Source: Enterobacter cancerogenus (GTDB taxonomy: Bacteria; Pseudomonadota; Gammaproteobacteria; Enterobacterales; Enterobacteriaceae). Taken from it: DNA of 64,000 nucleotides. Shown here one piece after another: positions 44,243 to 52,128 of the stretch (within the stretch, counting starts at the first letter, position 1; each line of letters opens with the position of its first letter). Below the pieces are notes generated by a model that saw only the letters and a program-made list of their open reading frames with translations, ran no database searches and was not told the DNA's origin. The stretch lies in the NCBI RefSeq assembly GCF_019047785.1, contig NZ_CP077290.1, positions 2,108,001-2,172,000 of the forward strand. Direction: 5' to 3'. Made by a program: the position numbers and the translations under genes.

Positions 44243-44581
44243 TTAAAGGTTGTCTTTCGCGACTTCAAAGTGAACGGAGAGCAGCCAGGCTTCTTCATCT
44301 GGAAGATTGCCAAACTGCGCTACCACTTCACGGGCAAGCCGCATTGAATCGGGTGAAATTTCGTCGAACAGCTCCGCTTCAACCTCCGGCAGCGGCTCGC
44401 CGGTCACGGACCGGTGCGCCATCGCGCGGACGTGGGAGGTCAGCATCTGCTCCTGTACTGCATTCGGGATGATGTCGTGCCGGGCCAGCAGGGCGTAGAC
44501 CTGCTGCAGCATGGTGTTGGCGAGCTGCTCTGTTTGCACCGCCTGTTCCCCAACGTCGTTCATTACCGCTCCGTTAATCAC
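44243..44581 (-). CDS. Stand-alone PRD-domain protein
   Basis: The 112-residue protein is a single PTS-regulation domain (helical, with H-containing motifs SHVRAMAHR and LLSVHFEVAK), lacking DNA- or RNA-binding parts. It resembles YhfY, the lone PRD protein of the E. coli yhf cluster. Such a protein could be phosphorylated by HPr and signal PTS state to the transporter or to the BglG-type regulator. It is the first gene of the operon, downstream of a 20-bp palindrome and a CRP-like site. Confidence 0.8.
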   Translation of the reverse strand: MINGAVMNDVGEQAVQTEQLANTMLQQVYALLARHDIIPNAVQEQMLTSHVRAMAHRSVTGEPLPEVEAELFDEISPDSMRLAREVVAQFGNLPDEEAWLLSVHFEVAKDNL

Positions 44582-44649
44582 TGGTCTTACCCCGTTAATG
44601 GCTCTGGAACCAAACTAACGCCGGGGAGGAATTGTTTGTAGCGAGTTGT

Positions 44650-44669
44650 TTTCCACTTCGAAGTGGAAA
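44650..44669. promoter_or_regulatory. 20-bp perfect palindrome upstream of the DUF4310 operon
   Basis: TTTCCACTTCGAAGTGGAAA is perfectly self-complementary and sits 69 bp before the PRD gene start. It has no T tail and is in a non-coding gap of 315 bp, so an operator is more likely than a terminator. I found no second copy in the window. Confidence 0.6.
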
Positions 44670-44731
44670 GGCGAGCAGCGGCAGTGATCTGTGCCACATA
44701 AATGCGGTGAATCTGGATAAACCGCTGTATT

Positions 44732-44751
44732 TACGTGATGAATGTCACGTA
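44732..44751. promoter_or_regulatory. Candidate CRP site upstream of the DUF4310 operon
   Basis: TACGTGA-N6-TCACGTA has perfect 7-bp inverted arms and matches GTGA-N6-TCAC. It lies 72 bp farther from the operon (centre to centre 82 bp) than the 20-bp palindrome. Confidence 0.55.
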
Positions 44752-44844
44752 TTCAGGCGGTCAAATGCGGGCAGAGGAAACGAAAACGTTCAGGGGCGGT
44801 GAGGCAAAAATGTGATGGTGATAGGGTTTACTTATCACCGCGCA

Positions 44845-44871
44845 TAAAAACGGGGGCCATTGGCCCCCGCT
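44845..44871 (-). terminator. Terminator of cybC
   Basis: On the minus strand CGGGGGCCA / TGGCCCCCG is followed by TTTTTATG. It lies 26 bp beyond the cybC stop. Confidence 0.85.
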
Positions 44872-44896
44872 GCTTGTCTTTCGGATGCGCGATCGG

Positions 44897-45283
44897 TTAA
44901 CGGTATTTCTTGTGGTACGTGTTGCGTGTCGCCACAAACCCATCGGCTGCCGCTTTGGCTTCCTTCACTTTGCCTTCGTTCGCCAGCTTCAGCGCGCCGT
45001 CAATCTGGCCCACCAGCACGTCAAACCCGTGGCGGAAGTCCTTCATTTCGGGGCTGTCAGGGGCTTTATTTTCCAGCTTCGGCGGCGTGGCTTTTTGGGC
45101 ATCCAGCGCCGCTTCACGCATGTTGGTCAGTGCGTCTTTCATCTCAGACGCATTGTCCGTTTTCTGCACAACCTTCAGGTTTTGGCTGAGGATGTCCATG
45201 TTGTCTTCAAGATCGGCGGCAAACGCAGAAGAACCAAGAACCAGCGTTGACGCGGCGACGATTGCTAACAGGTGTTTACGCAT
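44897..45283 (-). CDS. cybC: Soluble cytochrome b562
   Basis: The 128-residue precursor has a 22-residue signal peptide (ending SSAFA) and a mature four-helix bundle of 106 residues. The haem ligands of the family are present: Met7 of the mature chain (ADLEDNM) and the His in RNTYHKKYR near the C-terminus. It acts in the periplasm, though its electron partner is unclear. It is 37 bp downstream of pmbA, matching the E. coli order. Confidence 0.96.
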   Translation of the reverse strand: MRKHLLAIVAASTLVLGSSAFAADLEDNMDILSQNLKVVQKTDNASEMKDALTNMREAALDAQKATPPKLENKAPDSPEMKDFRHGFDVLVGQIDGALKLANEGKVKEAKAAADGFVATRNTYHKKYR

Positions 45284-45320
45284 TGCTCACTTCCTTTTTT
45301 ATTATTTACTCAGGCGACAT

Positions 45321-46673
45321 CTATTGGCCCGCAATCTTCATCTCGGGCAGAAGCACTGAACCACACTGAATATTGCTACGTGTTTCAATATCGTTACCGA
45401 CCGTAACGATGTTGCGCCACATCTCCTTCAGGTTGCCGGCGATGGTAATTTCGCTCACCGGATACTGAATTTCGCCGTTTTCGACCCAGAAGCCCGCCGC
45501 ACCGCGCGAATAGTCGCCGGTAATGCCGCTGACGCCCTGGCCCATCAGCTCGGTGACCACCAGACCGGTGCCCATCTCTTTCAGCATCTGTTCAAAGTTC
45601 AGGCCCTGTCCGGCGATGCGCCAGTTATGGATGCCGCCCGCGTGACCGGTGCTTTTCAGCCCCAGCTTGCGCGCGGAGTAGTTGGTGAGCAACCACTGGG
45701 TCAGAACACCGTCTTTAATAATGTCGCGACGCTCGGTGCGCACGCCTTCGCTGTCGAACGGCGTAGAGGCCAGCCCTTTCAGCAGGTGCGGATGCTCTTC
45801 AATGGTCAGCCACTCCGGCAGGATCTGCTTGCCCAGCGAGTCGAGCAGGAAGGTGGATTTACGGTAAACCGAGCCGCCGGCAATCGCGCCCACCAGATGA
45901 CCAAACAGGCCGGTCGCCACTTCATTGGCAAAAATGACCGGGGCTTTCATGGTGGAGAGCTTACGAGGAGACAGGCGCGACAATGTGCGCTGGGCGCACT
46001 CGGCCCCTACCCACTCAGGCGACTGCAAATCGCCCAGTGCGCGGCCAATGGTGTAGGCGTAATCCCGCTCCATATCGCCGTTTTCTTCGGCTATCACGCA
46101 GCTGGAGAGCGAGTGACGGGTCGAGCAGTAGCCCTGCAACATGCCGTGGCTGTTGCCAAAAACTTTAATACCGTAGTGGCTGTTAAAGCTGCCGCCTTCG
46201 GTATTGGTAATGCGCTTATCGGCCTGCAGGGAGGCCTGCTCGGCGCGCGCGGCCATCTCGATCGCCTCATCAGGGGTGACGTCGGCCGGGTGGAAAAGAT
46301 CGAGGTCCGGGGCGTCGAACGCCAGCAGCTCTTTATCTGCCACGCCCGCGTAAGGATCCGGCGAGGTGTAGCGCGCGATATCCAGCGCCGCCTGCACCGT
46401 ACGGGCGATGGCATCCGGGCTGAGATCGGTGGATGACGCGCTGCCTTTGCGATTCTGGTGATAGACCGTGATCCCCAGTGCGCCGTCGCTGTTGAATTCT
46501 ACATTCTCCACTTCGCCATAGCGGGTGCTCACGCTGATGCCGGTGGTTTTGCTGACCGCCACTTCGGCGCCATCTGATTTACCTGAAGCGAGCGTCAACG
46601 CGGTGGAGACGGCTTCTTCCAGAATCTTACGCTGCGCTTCAACTTGTGAGGTTACTTTCATCGCAAATGCCAT
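45321..46673 (-). CDS. pmbA: Metalloprotease subunit TldE/PmbA
   Basis: With TldD this protein forms a heterodimeric protease that degrades or matures peptides such as microcin B17 and CcdA. The 450-residue protein is the TldE partner, which lacks the zinc-binding HExxxH motif of TldD. ATG 46673 gives [10 protein letters not shown] and the E. coli length; ATG 46661 is a close alternative. A long open extension to 46988 overlaps darP and is rejected. It is divergent from darP with a 94-bp gap. Confidence 0.96.
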   Translation of the reverse strand: MAFAMKVTSQVEAQRKILEEAVSTALTLASGKSDGAEVAVSKTTGISVSTRYGEVENVEFNSDGALGITVYHQNRKGSASSTDLSPDAIARTVQAALDIARYTSPDPYAGVADKELLAFDAPDLDLFHPADVTPDEAIEMAARAEQASLQADKRITNTEGGSFNSHYGIKVFGNSHGMLQGYCSTRHSLSSCVIAEENGDMERDYAYTIGRALGDLQSPEWVGAECAQRTLSRLSPRKLSTMKAPVIFANEVATGLFGHLVGAIAGGSVYRKSTFLLDSLGKQILPEWLTIEEHPHLLKGLASTPFDSEGVRTERRDIIKDGVLTQWLLTNYSARKLGLKSTGHAGGIHNWRIAGQGLNFEQMLKEMGTGLVVTELMGQGVSGITGDYSRGAAGFWVENGEIQYPVSEITIAGNLKEMWRNIVTVGNDIETRSNIQCGSVLLPEMKIAGQ

Positions 46674-46767
46674 ACTGTAAGAGAGAGTTAACTGAAGTCT
46701 AACAGAGAACCGTTTTTCAGTGCGCGTCTTAACTGGTAACATTAGCCTCTTTTTTAAGGAGCCTGAC

Positions 46768-47319
46768 ATGACTAAGCAGCCCGAAGACTGGCTCGACGAC
46801 GTTCCCGGTGATGACATCGAAGACGAAGATGATGAGATCATCTGGGTCAGTAAAAGTGAAATTAAACGTGACGCCGAAGAGTTAAAACAGCTTGGCGCGG
46901 AACTGGTAGAACTGGGTAAAAACGCGCTGGATAAGATCCCGCTCGACCAGGATCTGCGTGACGCCATTGAACTGGCACAGAAAATCAAAAAAGAGGGCCG
47001 TCGCCGCCAGCTTCAGTTGATTGGTAAAATGCTGCGTCAGCGCGATGTCGATCCTATTCGTCAGGCGCTGGATAAGCTCAAGAACCGTCATAACCAGCAG
47101 GTTGCGTTGTTCCATAAGCTGGAGCAAATCCGCGACCGTCTGATTGAACAGGGCGATGACGCAGTAGCCGAAGTGCTGAACCTGTGGCCGGATGCCGACC
47201 GCCAGCAGCTGCGTTCGTTGATCCGCAACGCGAAGAAAGAGAAAGAAGGGAATAAGCCGCCGAAGTCCGCGCGCCTGATTTTCCAGTATCTGCGCGAGCT
47301 GGCCGAGAACGAAGAGTAA
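46768..47319 (+). CDS. darP: Ribosome biogenesis factor DarP (YjgA)
   Basis: DarP (DUF615) associates with late 50S ribosomal precursors. The 183-residue protein opens with an acidic segment ([14 protein letters not shown]) and continues as a highly charged helical protein ([17 protein letters not shown]). ATG 46768 follows AAGGAGCC; an open extension to 46720 is not used. It is divergent from pmbA and convergent with mpl. Confidence 0.95.
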   Translation: MTKQPEDWLDDVPGDDIEDEDDEIIWVSKSEIKRDAEELKQLGAELVELGKNALDKIPLDQDLRDAIELAQKIKKEGRRRQLQLIGKMLRQRDVDPIRQALDKLKNRHNQQVALFHKLEQIRDRLIEQGDDAVAEVLNLWPDADRQQLRSLIRNAKKEKEGNKPPKSARLIFQYLRELAENEE

Positions 47320-47325
47320 TCTGTT

Positions 47326-47359
47326 CCCCTCACCCCGCCCTCTCCCCATAGGGGAGAGG
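47326..47359. repeat. Single CCCTC/GAGGG palindromic repeat after darP
   Basis: One unit, CCCCTCACCCCGCCCTCTCC..., is the solitary form of the repeat family seen in pairs at four other places. Confidence 0.75.
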
Positions 47360-47375
47360 AAGAAGAGGAACGTAG

Positions 47376-47410
47376 GCCCGGTAAGCGCAAGCGCCACCGG
47401 GCTTTTTTTT
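47376..47410 (+). terminator. Terminator of darP with REP-like stem
   Basis: GCCCGGT / ACCGGGC with an inner GCGC-AA-GCGC hairpin and eight T residues. The T run overlaps the mpl stop codon on the other strand. Confidence 0.88.
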
Positions 47411-48788
47411 ACGCGTCGATGGCCGCTTCCGCTTTCTTAGCCAAACCATCGAGCAGCTTCTGATGGATCCCACCAAACCCGCCGTTGCTCATCACCAGAA
47501 TGTGATCGCCAGGCTGTGCCGCTTTCACCACCATATCCGCCAGCACATCTACGTCCGCGCTCCAGTGCGCAGGCTGAATGCAGGCGTCGGCCACTTCCGC
47601 GACCTGCCACGGAATATGCTGCGGCTGCAACAGGAAGACCTCATCGGCGCGGCCTAACGACGGCGCGAGGTCGTCTTTGCAGATCCCCATCTTCATGGTG
47701 TTAGAGCGCGGCTCCAGCACCGCCAGAATGCGCGCGGTACCGCCGACCTTGCCGCGCAGGGCCGCCAGCGTCGCCAGAATGGCGGTTGGGTGATGCGCGA
47801 AGTCATCGTATACCGTCACGCCATGCGCTTCACCGCGCAGCTCCAGACGACGGCGGGCGTTGATAAACGTGCCCAGCGCCTTCGCCGCATCCGCAGGCAC
47901 AACGCCGACGTGACGCGCCGCGGCAATCGCCATCAGGCCGTTGTGCATGTTGTGCTCACCGACCAGGCCCCACTTCACTTCACCCACTTTTTCGCCGTCG
48001 AGCAGCACATCCCACTCGGAGGCATCAGCGTTACGTTTTTTCGCCTGCCAGTGACCCTGCTCGCCCACCAGCTCCTGCTCGCTCCAGCAGCCCATCGCCA
48101 TCGTCTGTTTCAGATTAATGTCGTTCTCCGGCAGGATGATACGGCCCTGCCCCGGCACGATGCGTACCAGGTGGTGGAACTGCTTCTGAATGGCTTTCAG
48201 GTCGTCGAAAATATCGGCGTGGTCGAATTCAAGGTTGTTGAGGATCAGCGTGCGCGGGCAGTAGTGCACGAACTTGGAGCGTTTATCAAAGAACGCGCAG
48301 TCATACTCATCGGCTTCGATGACAAAGAACGGGCTGTCGCCCAGGCGCGCAGAGACGTCGAAGTTCCCCGGCACGCCGCCAATCACGAAGCCCGGCTTGT
48401 AGCCGCAGGCTTCGAGGATCCAGGTCGCCATCCCGGCGGTGGTGGTTTTACCGTGCGTCCCGGCCACGGCGACGACCCAGCGGTCGCGCAGCACAAAATC
48501 ATGCAGCCACTGCGGGCCAGACATGAACGGTATATTGCGTTCCAGCACCGCTTCAACACACGGATTACCCCGGGTCATGGCATTGCCAATGATGACGAGA
48601 TCCGGCTGCGGCTCTAACTGACTGGCATCATATCCCTGAATAAGGGAGATCCCCTCTTTCTCCAGAAGCGTGCTCATCGGCGGATACACATTGGCGTCCG
48701 AACCTGTCACTTCGTGGCCCTGCGCGCGTGCCAGCAATGCCAGGCCGCCCATGAAAGTGCCACAAATCCCCAAAATATGAATGCGCAT
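47409..48788 (-). CDS. mpl: Murein peptide ligase Mpl
   Basis: Mpl joins the recycled tripeptide L-Ala-gamma-D-Glu-meso-Dap to UDP-MurNAc in peptidoglycan recycling. The 459-residue Mur-ligase protein has the N-terminal glycine-rich UDP-binding motif GICGTFMGG, the ATP loop GTHGKTTTA (near 112) and the carboxylated-Lys/His region EPRSNTMKMG. It is monocistronic and convergent with darP. Length matches E. coli Mpl (457). Confidence 0.97.
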   Translation of the reverse strand: MRIHILGICGTFMGGLALLARAQGHEVTGSDANVYPPMSTLLEKEGISLIQGYDASQLEPQPDLVIIGNAMTRGNPCVEAVLERNIPFMSGPQWLHDFVLRDRWVVAVAGTHGKTTTAGMATWILEACGYKPGFVIGGVPGNFDVSARLGDSPFFVIEADEYDCAFFDKRSKFVHYCPRTLILNNLEFDHADIFDDLKAIQKQFHHLVRIVPGQGRIILPENDINLKQTMAMGCWSEQELVGEQGHWQAKKRNADASEWDVLLDGEKVGEVKWGLVGEHNMHNGLMAIAAARHVGVVPADAAKALGTFINARRRLELRGEAHGVTVYDDFAHHPTAILATLAALRGKVGGTARILAVLEPRSNTMKMGICKDDLAPSLGRADEVFLLQPQHIPWQVAEVADACIQPAHWSADVDVLADMVVKAAQPGDHILVMSNGGFGGIHQKLLDGLAKKAEAAIDA

Positions 48789-48986
48789 ACGTCACTATCC
48801 TTCTTCAATGTGGCGCACATTTTACTCACATGTCAGCGGGTGTGAAACGCATTTCAGGTAAATCCGTATTTTGCTGGCGCGATTCACCTCTGCGCTACTA
48901 TTTGAATATTTGTTAAGATTGTTGGGCTTTAGTCGTTTTAGTGAACATACGATCGCTCTACTCACATAAGATGCAGGGAAAGTGTT

Positions 48987-49985
48987 ATGAAAACGTTAGG
49001 TGAATTTATTGTCGAAAAGCAGCACGAGTTCTCTCATGCTACGGGTGAACTGACTGCTTTGCTGTCGGCAATAAAGCTGGGCGCTAAGATCATCCACCGC
49101 GATATCAACAAGGCCGGTCTGGTCGATATCCTGGGTGCCAGCGGTGCCGAGAACGTTCAGGGCGAGGTTCAGCAGAAACTTGACCTGTTCGCAAATGAAA
49201 AACTGAAAGCTGCACTGCGCGCGCGCGACATCGTTGCGGGTATCGCCTCTGAAGAAGAAGATGAAATCGTCGTTTTCGAAGGGTGCGAGCACGCAAAATA
49301 CGTTGTTCTGATGGACCCGCTCGATGGCTCCTCTAACATCGACGTTAACGTCTCTGTGGGTACCATTTTCTCCATTTACCGCCGCGTCACGCCTGTTGGC
49401 ACGCCGGTAACGGAAGAAGATTTCCTGCAACCGGGCAGCCAGCAGGTGGCCGCGGGTTACGTGGTGTATGGCTCCTCAACCATGCTGGTGTACACCACCG
49501 GCTGTGGCGTTCATGCGTTCACCTACGATCCGTCACTGGGCGTGTTCTGCCTGTGTCAGGAGCGCATGCGCTTCCCGGAGAAAGGCAGCACCTACTCCAT
49601 CAACGAAGGCAACTACATCAAGTTCCCGAACGGCGTGAAGAAGTACATCAAGTTCTGCCAGGAAGAAGATAAAGCCACCCAGCGCCCGTATACCTCACGT
49701 TATATCGGCTCTCTGGTCGCGGACTTCCACCGCAACCTGCTGAAGGGCGGGATCTATCTCTACCCAAGCACCGCCAGCCACCCCGACGGCAAGCTGCGCC
49801 TGCTGTACGAATGCAACCCGATGGCGTTCCTGGCCGAGCAGGCGGGCGGCAAGGCGAGCGACGGTAAGCAACGCATTCTGGACATCGTGCCGGAAAGCCT
49901 GCACCAGCGCCGCTCGTTCTTCGTCGGCAACAACCATATGGTTGAAGACGTTGAGCGGATGATCCGCGAATACCCGGACGCATAA
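48987..49985 (+). CDS. fbp: Fructose-1,6-bisphosphatase class 1
   Basis: The enzyme hydrolyses fructose-1,6-bisphosphate in gluconeogenesis. The 332-residue protein has the metal-binding [10 protein letters not shown] motif (near 110), the Glu pair EEEDE (near 89) and the Li+-sensitive phosphatase fold. Its C-terminal [14 protein letters not shown] region is typical of class I enzymes. It is divergent from mpl, and a strong terminator follows. Confidence 0.98.
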   Translation: MKTLGEFIVEKQHEFSHATGELTALLSAIKLGAKIIHRDINKAGLVDILGASGAENVQGEVQQKLDLFANEKLKAALRARDIVAGIASEEEDEIVVFEGCEHAKYVVLMDPLDGSSNIDVNVSVGTIFSIYRRVTPVGTPVTEEDFLQPGSQQVAAGYVVYGSSTMLVYTTGCGVHAFTYDPSLGVFCLCQERMRFPEKGSTYSINEGNYIKFPNGVKKYIKFCQEEDKATQRPYTSRYIGSLVADFHRNLLKGGIYLYPSTASHPDGKLRLLYECNPMAFLAEQAGGKASDGKQRILDIVPESLHQRRSFFVGNNHMVEDVERMIREYPDA

Positions 49986-49997
49986 CGCACGCAATAG

Positions 49998-50023
49998 GGG
50001 GAGCTGCTCTGGCTCCCCTTTTT
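49998..50023 (+). terminator. Terminator of fbp
   Basis: GGGGAGC, 7-nt loop, GCTCCCC and five T residues. Confidence 0.92.
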
Positions 50024-50132
50024 ATTTATATCGTTAACCGTATAAATGAATATAAAAATGGCGCTTTAATCCGCATCCTCGCTCCTGCATTATTTTCATA
50101 ACAGTTTATGAAATATTCCCTGGAGCATACCG

Positions 50133-50429
50133 GTGATGAAAAACTATTCCCGAGCCTGTACCGGCATCGATTTAAATCTTATTCCTGTCTTTATTGAGGT
50201 GGTTCGCTGTAAAAGCCTGGCGAAGGCGTCTGTGCGTCTGGAGATGTCGCGCCCGGCGGTGAGCCTGGCGTTAAAGCGTTTCACGCAGCTCTTTAGTGAG
50301 CCGCTCTTTATTCGTAAAGGGCTGTATCTTGAACCCACCGAAAAAGCGCTGGCGTTAACCACCACGCTGGAAATATTAATGGGCGGTATTCACGATAATA
50401 TCGGCGCGATTAATTCAGCGACAATATAA
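50133..50429 (+). CDS. LysR-type helix-turn-helix protein lacking an effector domain
   Basis: The 98-residue protein has a complete LysR winged helix (FIEVVRCKSLAKASVRLEMSRPAVSLALKRFTQLF, then PLFIRKGLYLEPTEKA) and the start of the linker helix, and ends there. Full LysR proteins are about 300 residues. A clean hairpin terminator follows only 1 bp later, and no decayed effector domain is visible beyond, so it may be a true short regulator rather than a recent truncation. It lies between fbp and a chemoreceptor gene on the opposite strand. Two adjacent ATGs begin the ORF. Function unknown. Confidence 0.75.
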   Translation: MMKNYSRACTGIDLNLIPVFIEVVRCKSLAKASVRLEMSRPAVSLALKRFTQLFSEPLFIRKGLYLEPTEKALALTTTLEILMGGIHDNIGAINSATI

Positions 50430-50430
50430 A

Positions 50431-50450
50431 CCCTGGCGCAAGCGCCAGGG
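50431..50450 (+). terminator. Hairpin after the short LysR gene
   Basis: CCCTGGCGC, AA loop, GCGCCAGGG: 9 perfect base pairs. A second small hairpin (GGCCTG / CAGGCC, 50455-50470) overlaps the chemoreceptor stop and may serve both strands. Confidence 0.6.
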
Positions 50451-50463
50451 TGGAGGCCTGTTT

Positions 50464-52032
50464 TCAGGCCGTTTGTGCCGTCAGCTTAAAGGACGCCATC
50501 GCAGCCAATAATTCGCGCGACTGTTCTTCCAGCGAGTGCGTCGCAGCAGAGGATTGCTGGACCAGCGCCGCATTTTGCTGCGCGGTTTCGTCCATCTGGT
50601 TGACCGCAATATTGACCTGCTCAATACCACGACTCTGTTCATGAGACGCTGTCGCGATTTCACGCATCAGTTTGGTCATACGCAGCACTTCGGTGGCGAT
50701 CTCATCCATCGTTTCCCCCGCCTGCTGCGCCAGCTCGCTCCCTTCATTCACGTGGGTTTGCGAATCGCTGATAAGCGCGCGGATCTCTTTAGCGGCATCG
50801 GCGCTTCGGCTGGCCAGATTTCGCACTTCGCCCGCAACCACCGCAAACCCCCGCCCCTGCTCGCCCGCACGCGCCGCCTCAACGGAGGCGTTTAGCGCCA
50901 GAATGTTGGTCTGGAACGCGATGCCATCGATCACGCTCAGGATGTCAGCAATACGCGCCGAGCTGCCGGAGATATCACGCATCTTCTCAATCACATAGCA
51001 GACCATTTCGCTGCCGTGATCGGCGGTGTCGGAAACAGTTTTCGCCAGCTGGTGCGCCTGTTCCGCATTGTCTGCGTTGAGTTTCACCGTCGCGGTAATC
51101 TCCTCCATGCTGGCCGCCGTTTGCTCCAGCGAGGTGGCAGTCGATTCCGTGCGCTGGGCGAGGTTGATGTTGCCCGCCGTAAGCTCGCGGCTGCCGGTAT
51201 CGATCTGCGAACTGGCATCGCGCACGCGCAGCACCGAGCCCATCAACGACTGGCGCATCTCCTCGATGGCCGCATTTAAGCGGTTAAACTCCTGGCTTGC
51301 CGGGGCGTTGAGCGTATGCGTCAGGTCGCCCGCCGCCACATGCTCCAGCTGAGCAATAGAGGCCGACAACGGCTTAAGCAGCATATGGCGCAGAACCAGC
51401 CAGGCCAGCACGATAATGCCCGCCGTCAGCAGCGCCGCCACCACGATCAGGATCATCACCCGGGTTTTACTCGCCTGCACGGCGTTCACTTCGGCTTTGC
51501 CCCGCGCGTCGCTCCACGCCTGAAACGCCTGCATATCGTTATCAAACCGCTTCGCCACCGGCACCAGGGCGTTCTCCAGCAGATCGTAGTAGCCATCCGC
51601 GCTCTGGTCGTTCAGGGCTTTCAGCATCGGGTTGATCCCCTGCTGGTTATAGGCCGCAAGGCTCGCCGCGACCTTGTCCAGCAGCTGTTGCCCCTGCGTA
51701 TCCGCCACGCCGCCGTCAATAACGGCTTTCAGCGTTTTCTGGGCCTGTATGACTTCCTGTTGAATGTTCTTCACCGCGTTTGCCGCGTCGTCGAGCATGC
51801 CGATTTCCATCATGCGGACGGCCTGGCCCGCTTCATTGCGCGCACGCAGGATCAGCGTGTAACCCGAATTAAGCTGCACCATCTGCTCACCCTGAAGGTG
51901 GTTGATGCGCTGGAGTGAAGAAGAGCTCTGTGTGAGGGCATAAATGCCAATGCCGCTGACAATCAGCAGCAGAAGGGTCATAACGGCCAGTAAAGAAAGC
52001 AAGCCGGTACGAATCGATAGCGTTTTAAGCAT
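50464..52032 (-). CDS. Methyl-accepting chemotaxis protein
   Basis: The 522-residue receptor has a membrane segment (about 8-30), a periplasmic four-helix TarH-type sensor (about 32-190), a second membrane segment (about 193-213), a HAMP domain (about 215-268) and the signalling hairpin with the conserved tip GIAFQTNILALNASVEAARAG. The C-terminal NWETF-type pentapeptide that recruits CheR/CheB in Tsr and Tar is absent, so adaptation may depend on other receptors. It has its own sigma-28 promoter. The ligand is unknown. Confidence 0.93.
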   Translation of the reverse strand: MLKTLSIRTGLLSLLAVMTLLLLIVSGIGIYALTQSSSSLQRINHLQGEQMVQLNSGYTLILRARNEAGQAVRMMEIGMLDDAANAVKNIQQEVIQAQKTLKAVIDGGVADTQGQQLLDKVAASLAAYNQQGINPMLKALNDQSADGYYDLLENALVPVAKRFDNDMQAFQAWSDARGKAEVNAVQASKTRVMILIVVAALLTAGIIVLAWLVLRHMLLKPLSASIAQLEHVAAGDLTHTLNAPASQEFNRLNAAIEEMRQSLMGSVLRVRDASSQIDTGSRELTAGNINLAQRTESTATSLEQTAASMEEITATVKLNADNAEQAHQLAKTVSDTADHGSEMVCYVIEKMRDISGSSARIADILSVIDGIAFQTNILALNASVEAARAGEQGRGFAVVAGEVRNLASRSADAAKEIRALISDSQTHVNEGSELAQQAGETMDEIATEVLRMTKLMREIATASHEQSRGIEQVNIAVNQMDETAQQNAALVQQSSAATHSLEEQSRELLAAMASFKLTAQTA

Positions 52033-52039
52033 GATATTA

Positions 52040-52096
52040 TTTCCGGTAGCGAGATATTTCTGGGCATAAAATAAGGGTATCGGCCGCTACCGGAAA
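52040..52096. repeat. 12-bp inverted repeat across the chemoreceptor promoter
   Basis: TTTCCGGTAGCG (52040-52051) and CGCTACCGGAAA (52085-52096) are perfect inverted copies 33 bp apart. One arm lies inside the sigma-28 spacer and the other covers the ribosome site. Confidence 0.65.
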
Positions 52097-52103
52097 ATGT
52101 TTA
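52077..52103 (-). promoter_or_regulatory. Sigma-28 (FliA) promoter of the chemoreceptor gene
   Basis: On the minus strand TAAA-N15-GCCGATAC matches the flagellar consensus TAAA-N15-GCCGATAA in all but the last base. It is 45 bp upstream of the start codon and ties the receptor to the motility regulon. Confidence 0.88.
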
Positions 52104-52128
52104 GTCTTTAAGCAATTTCAGTGTGTTA

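Noticed and set aside
44685..44700. Possible sigma-54 promoter (TGGCAC...TGC on the minus strand) upstream of the PRD gene
   Set aside because: The GG-to-GC distance is 11 bp instead of the required 10 bp, and the local regulator is of BglG type without a sigma-54 activator domain.
46674..46988. Upstream extension of pmbA to 46988
   Set aside because: The added residues are Ser-rich antisense translation of darP, and homologues begin at MAFAMKV-like sequence.
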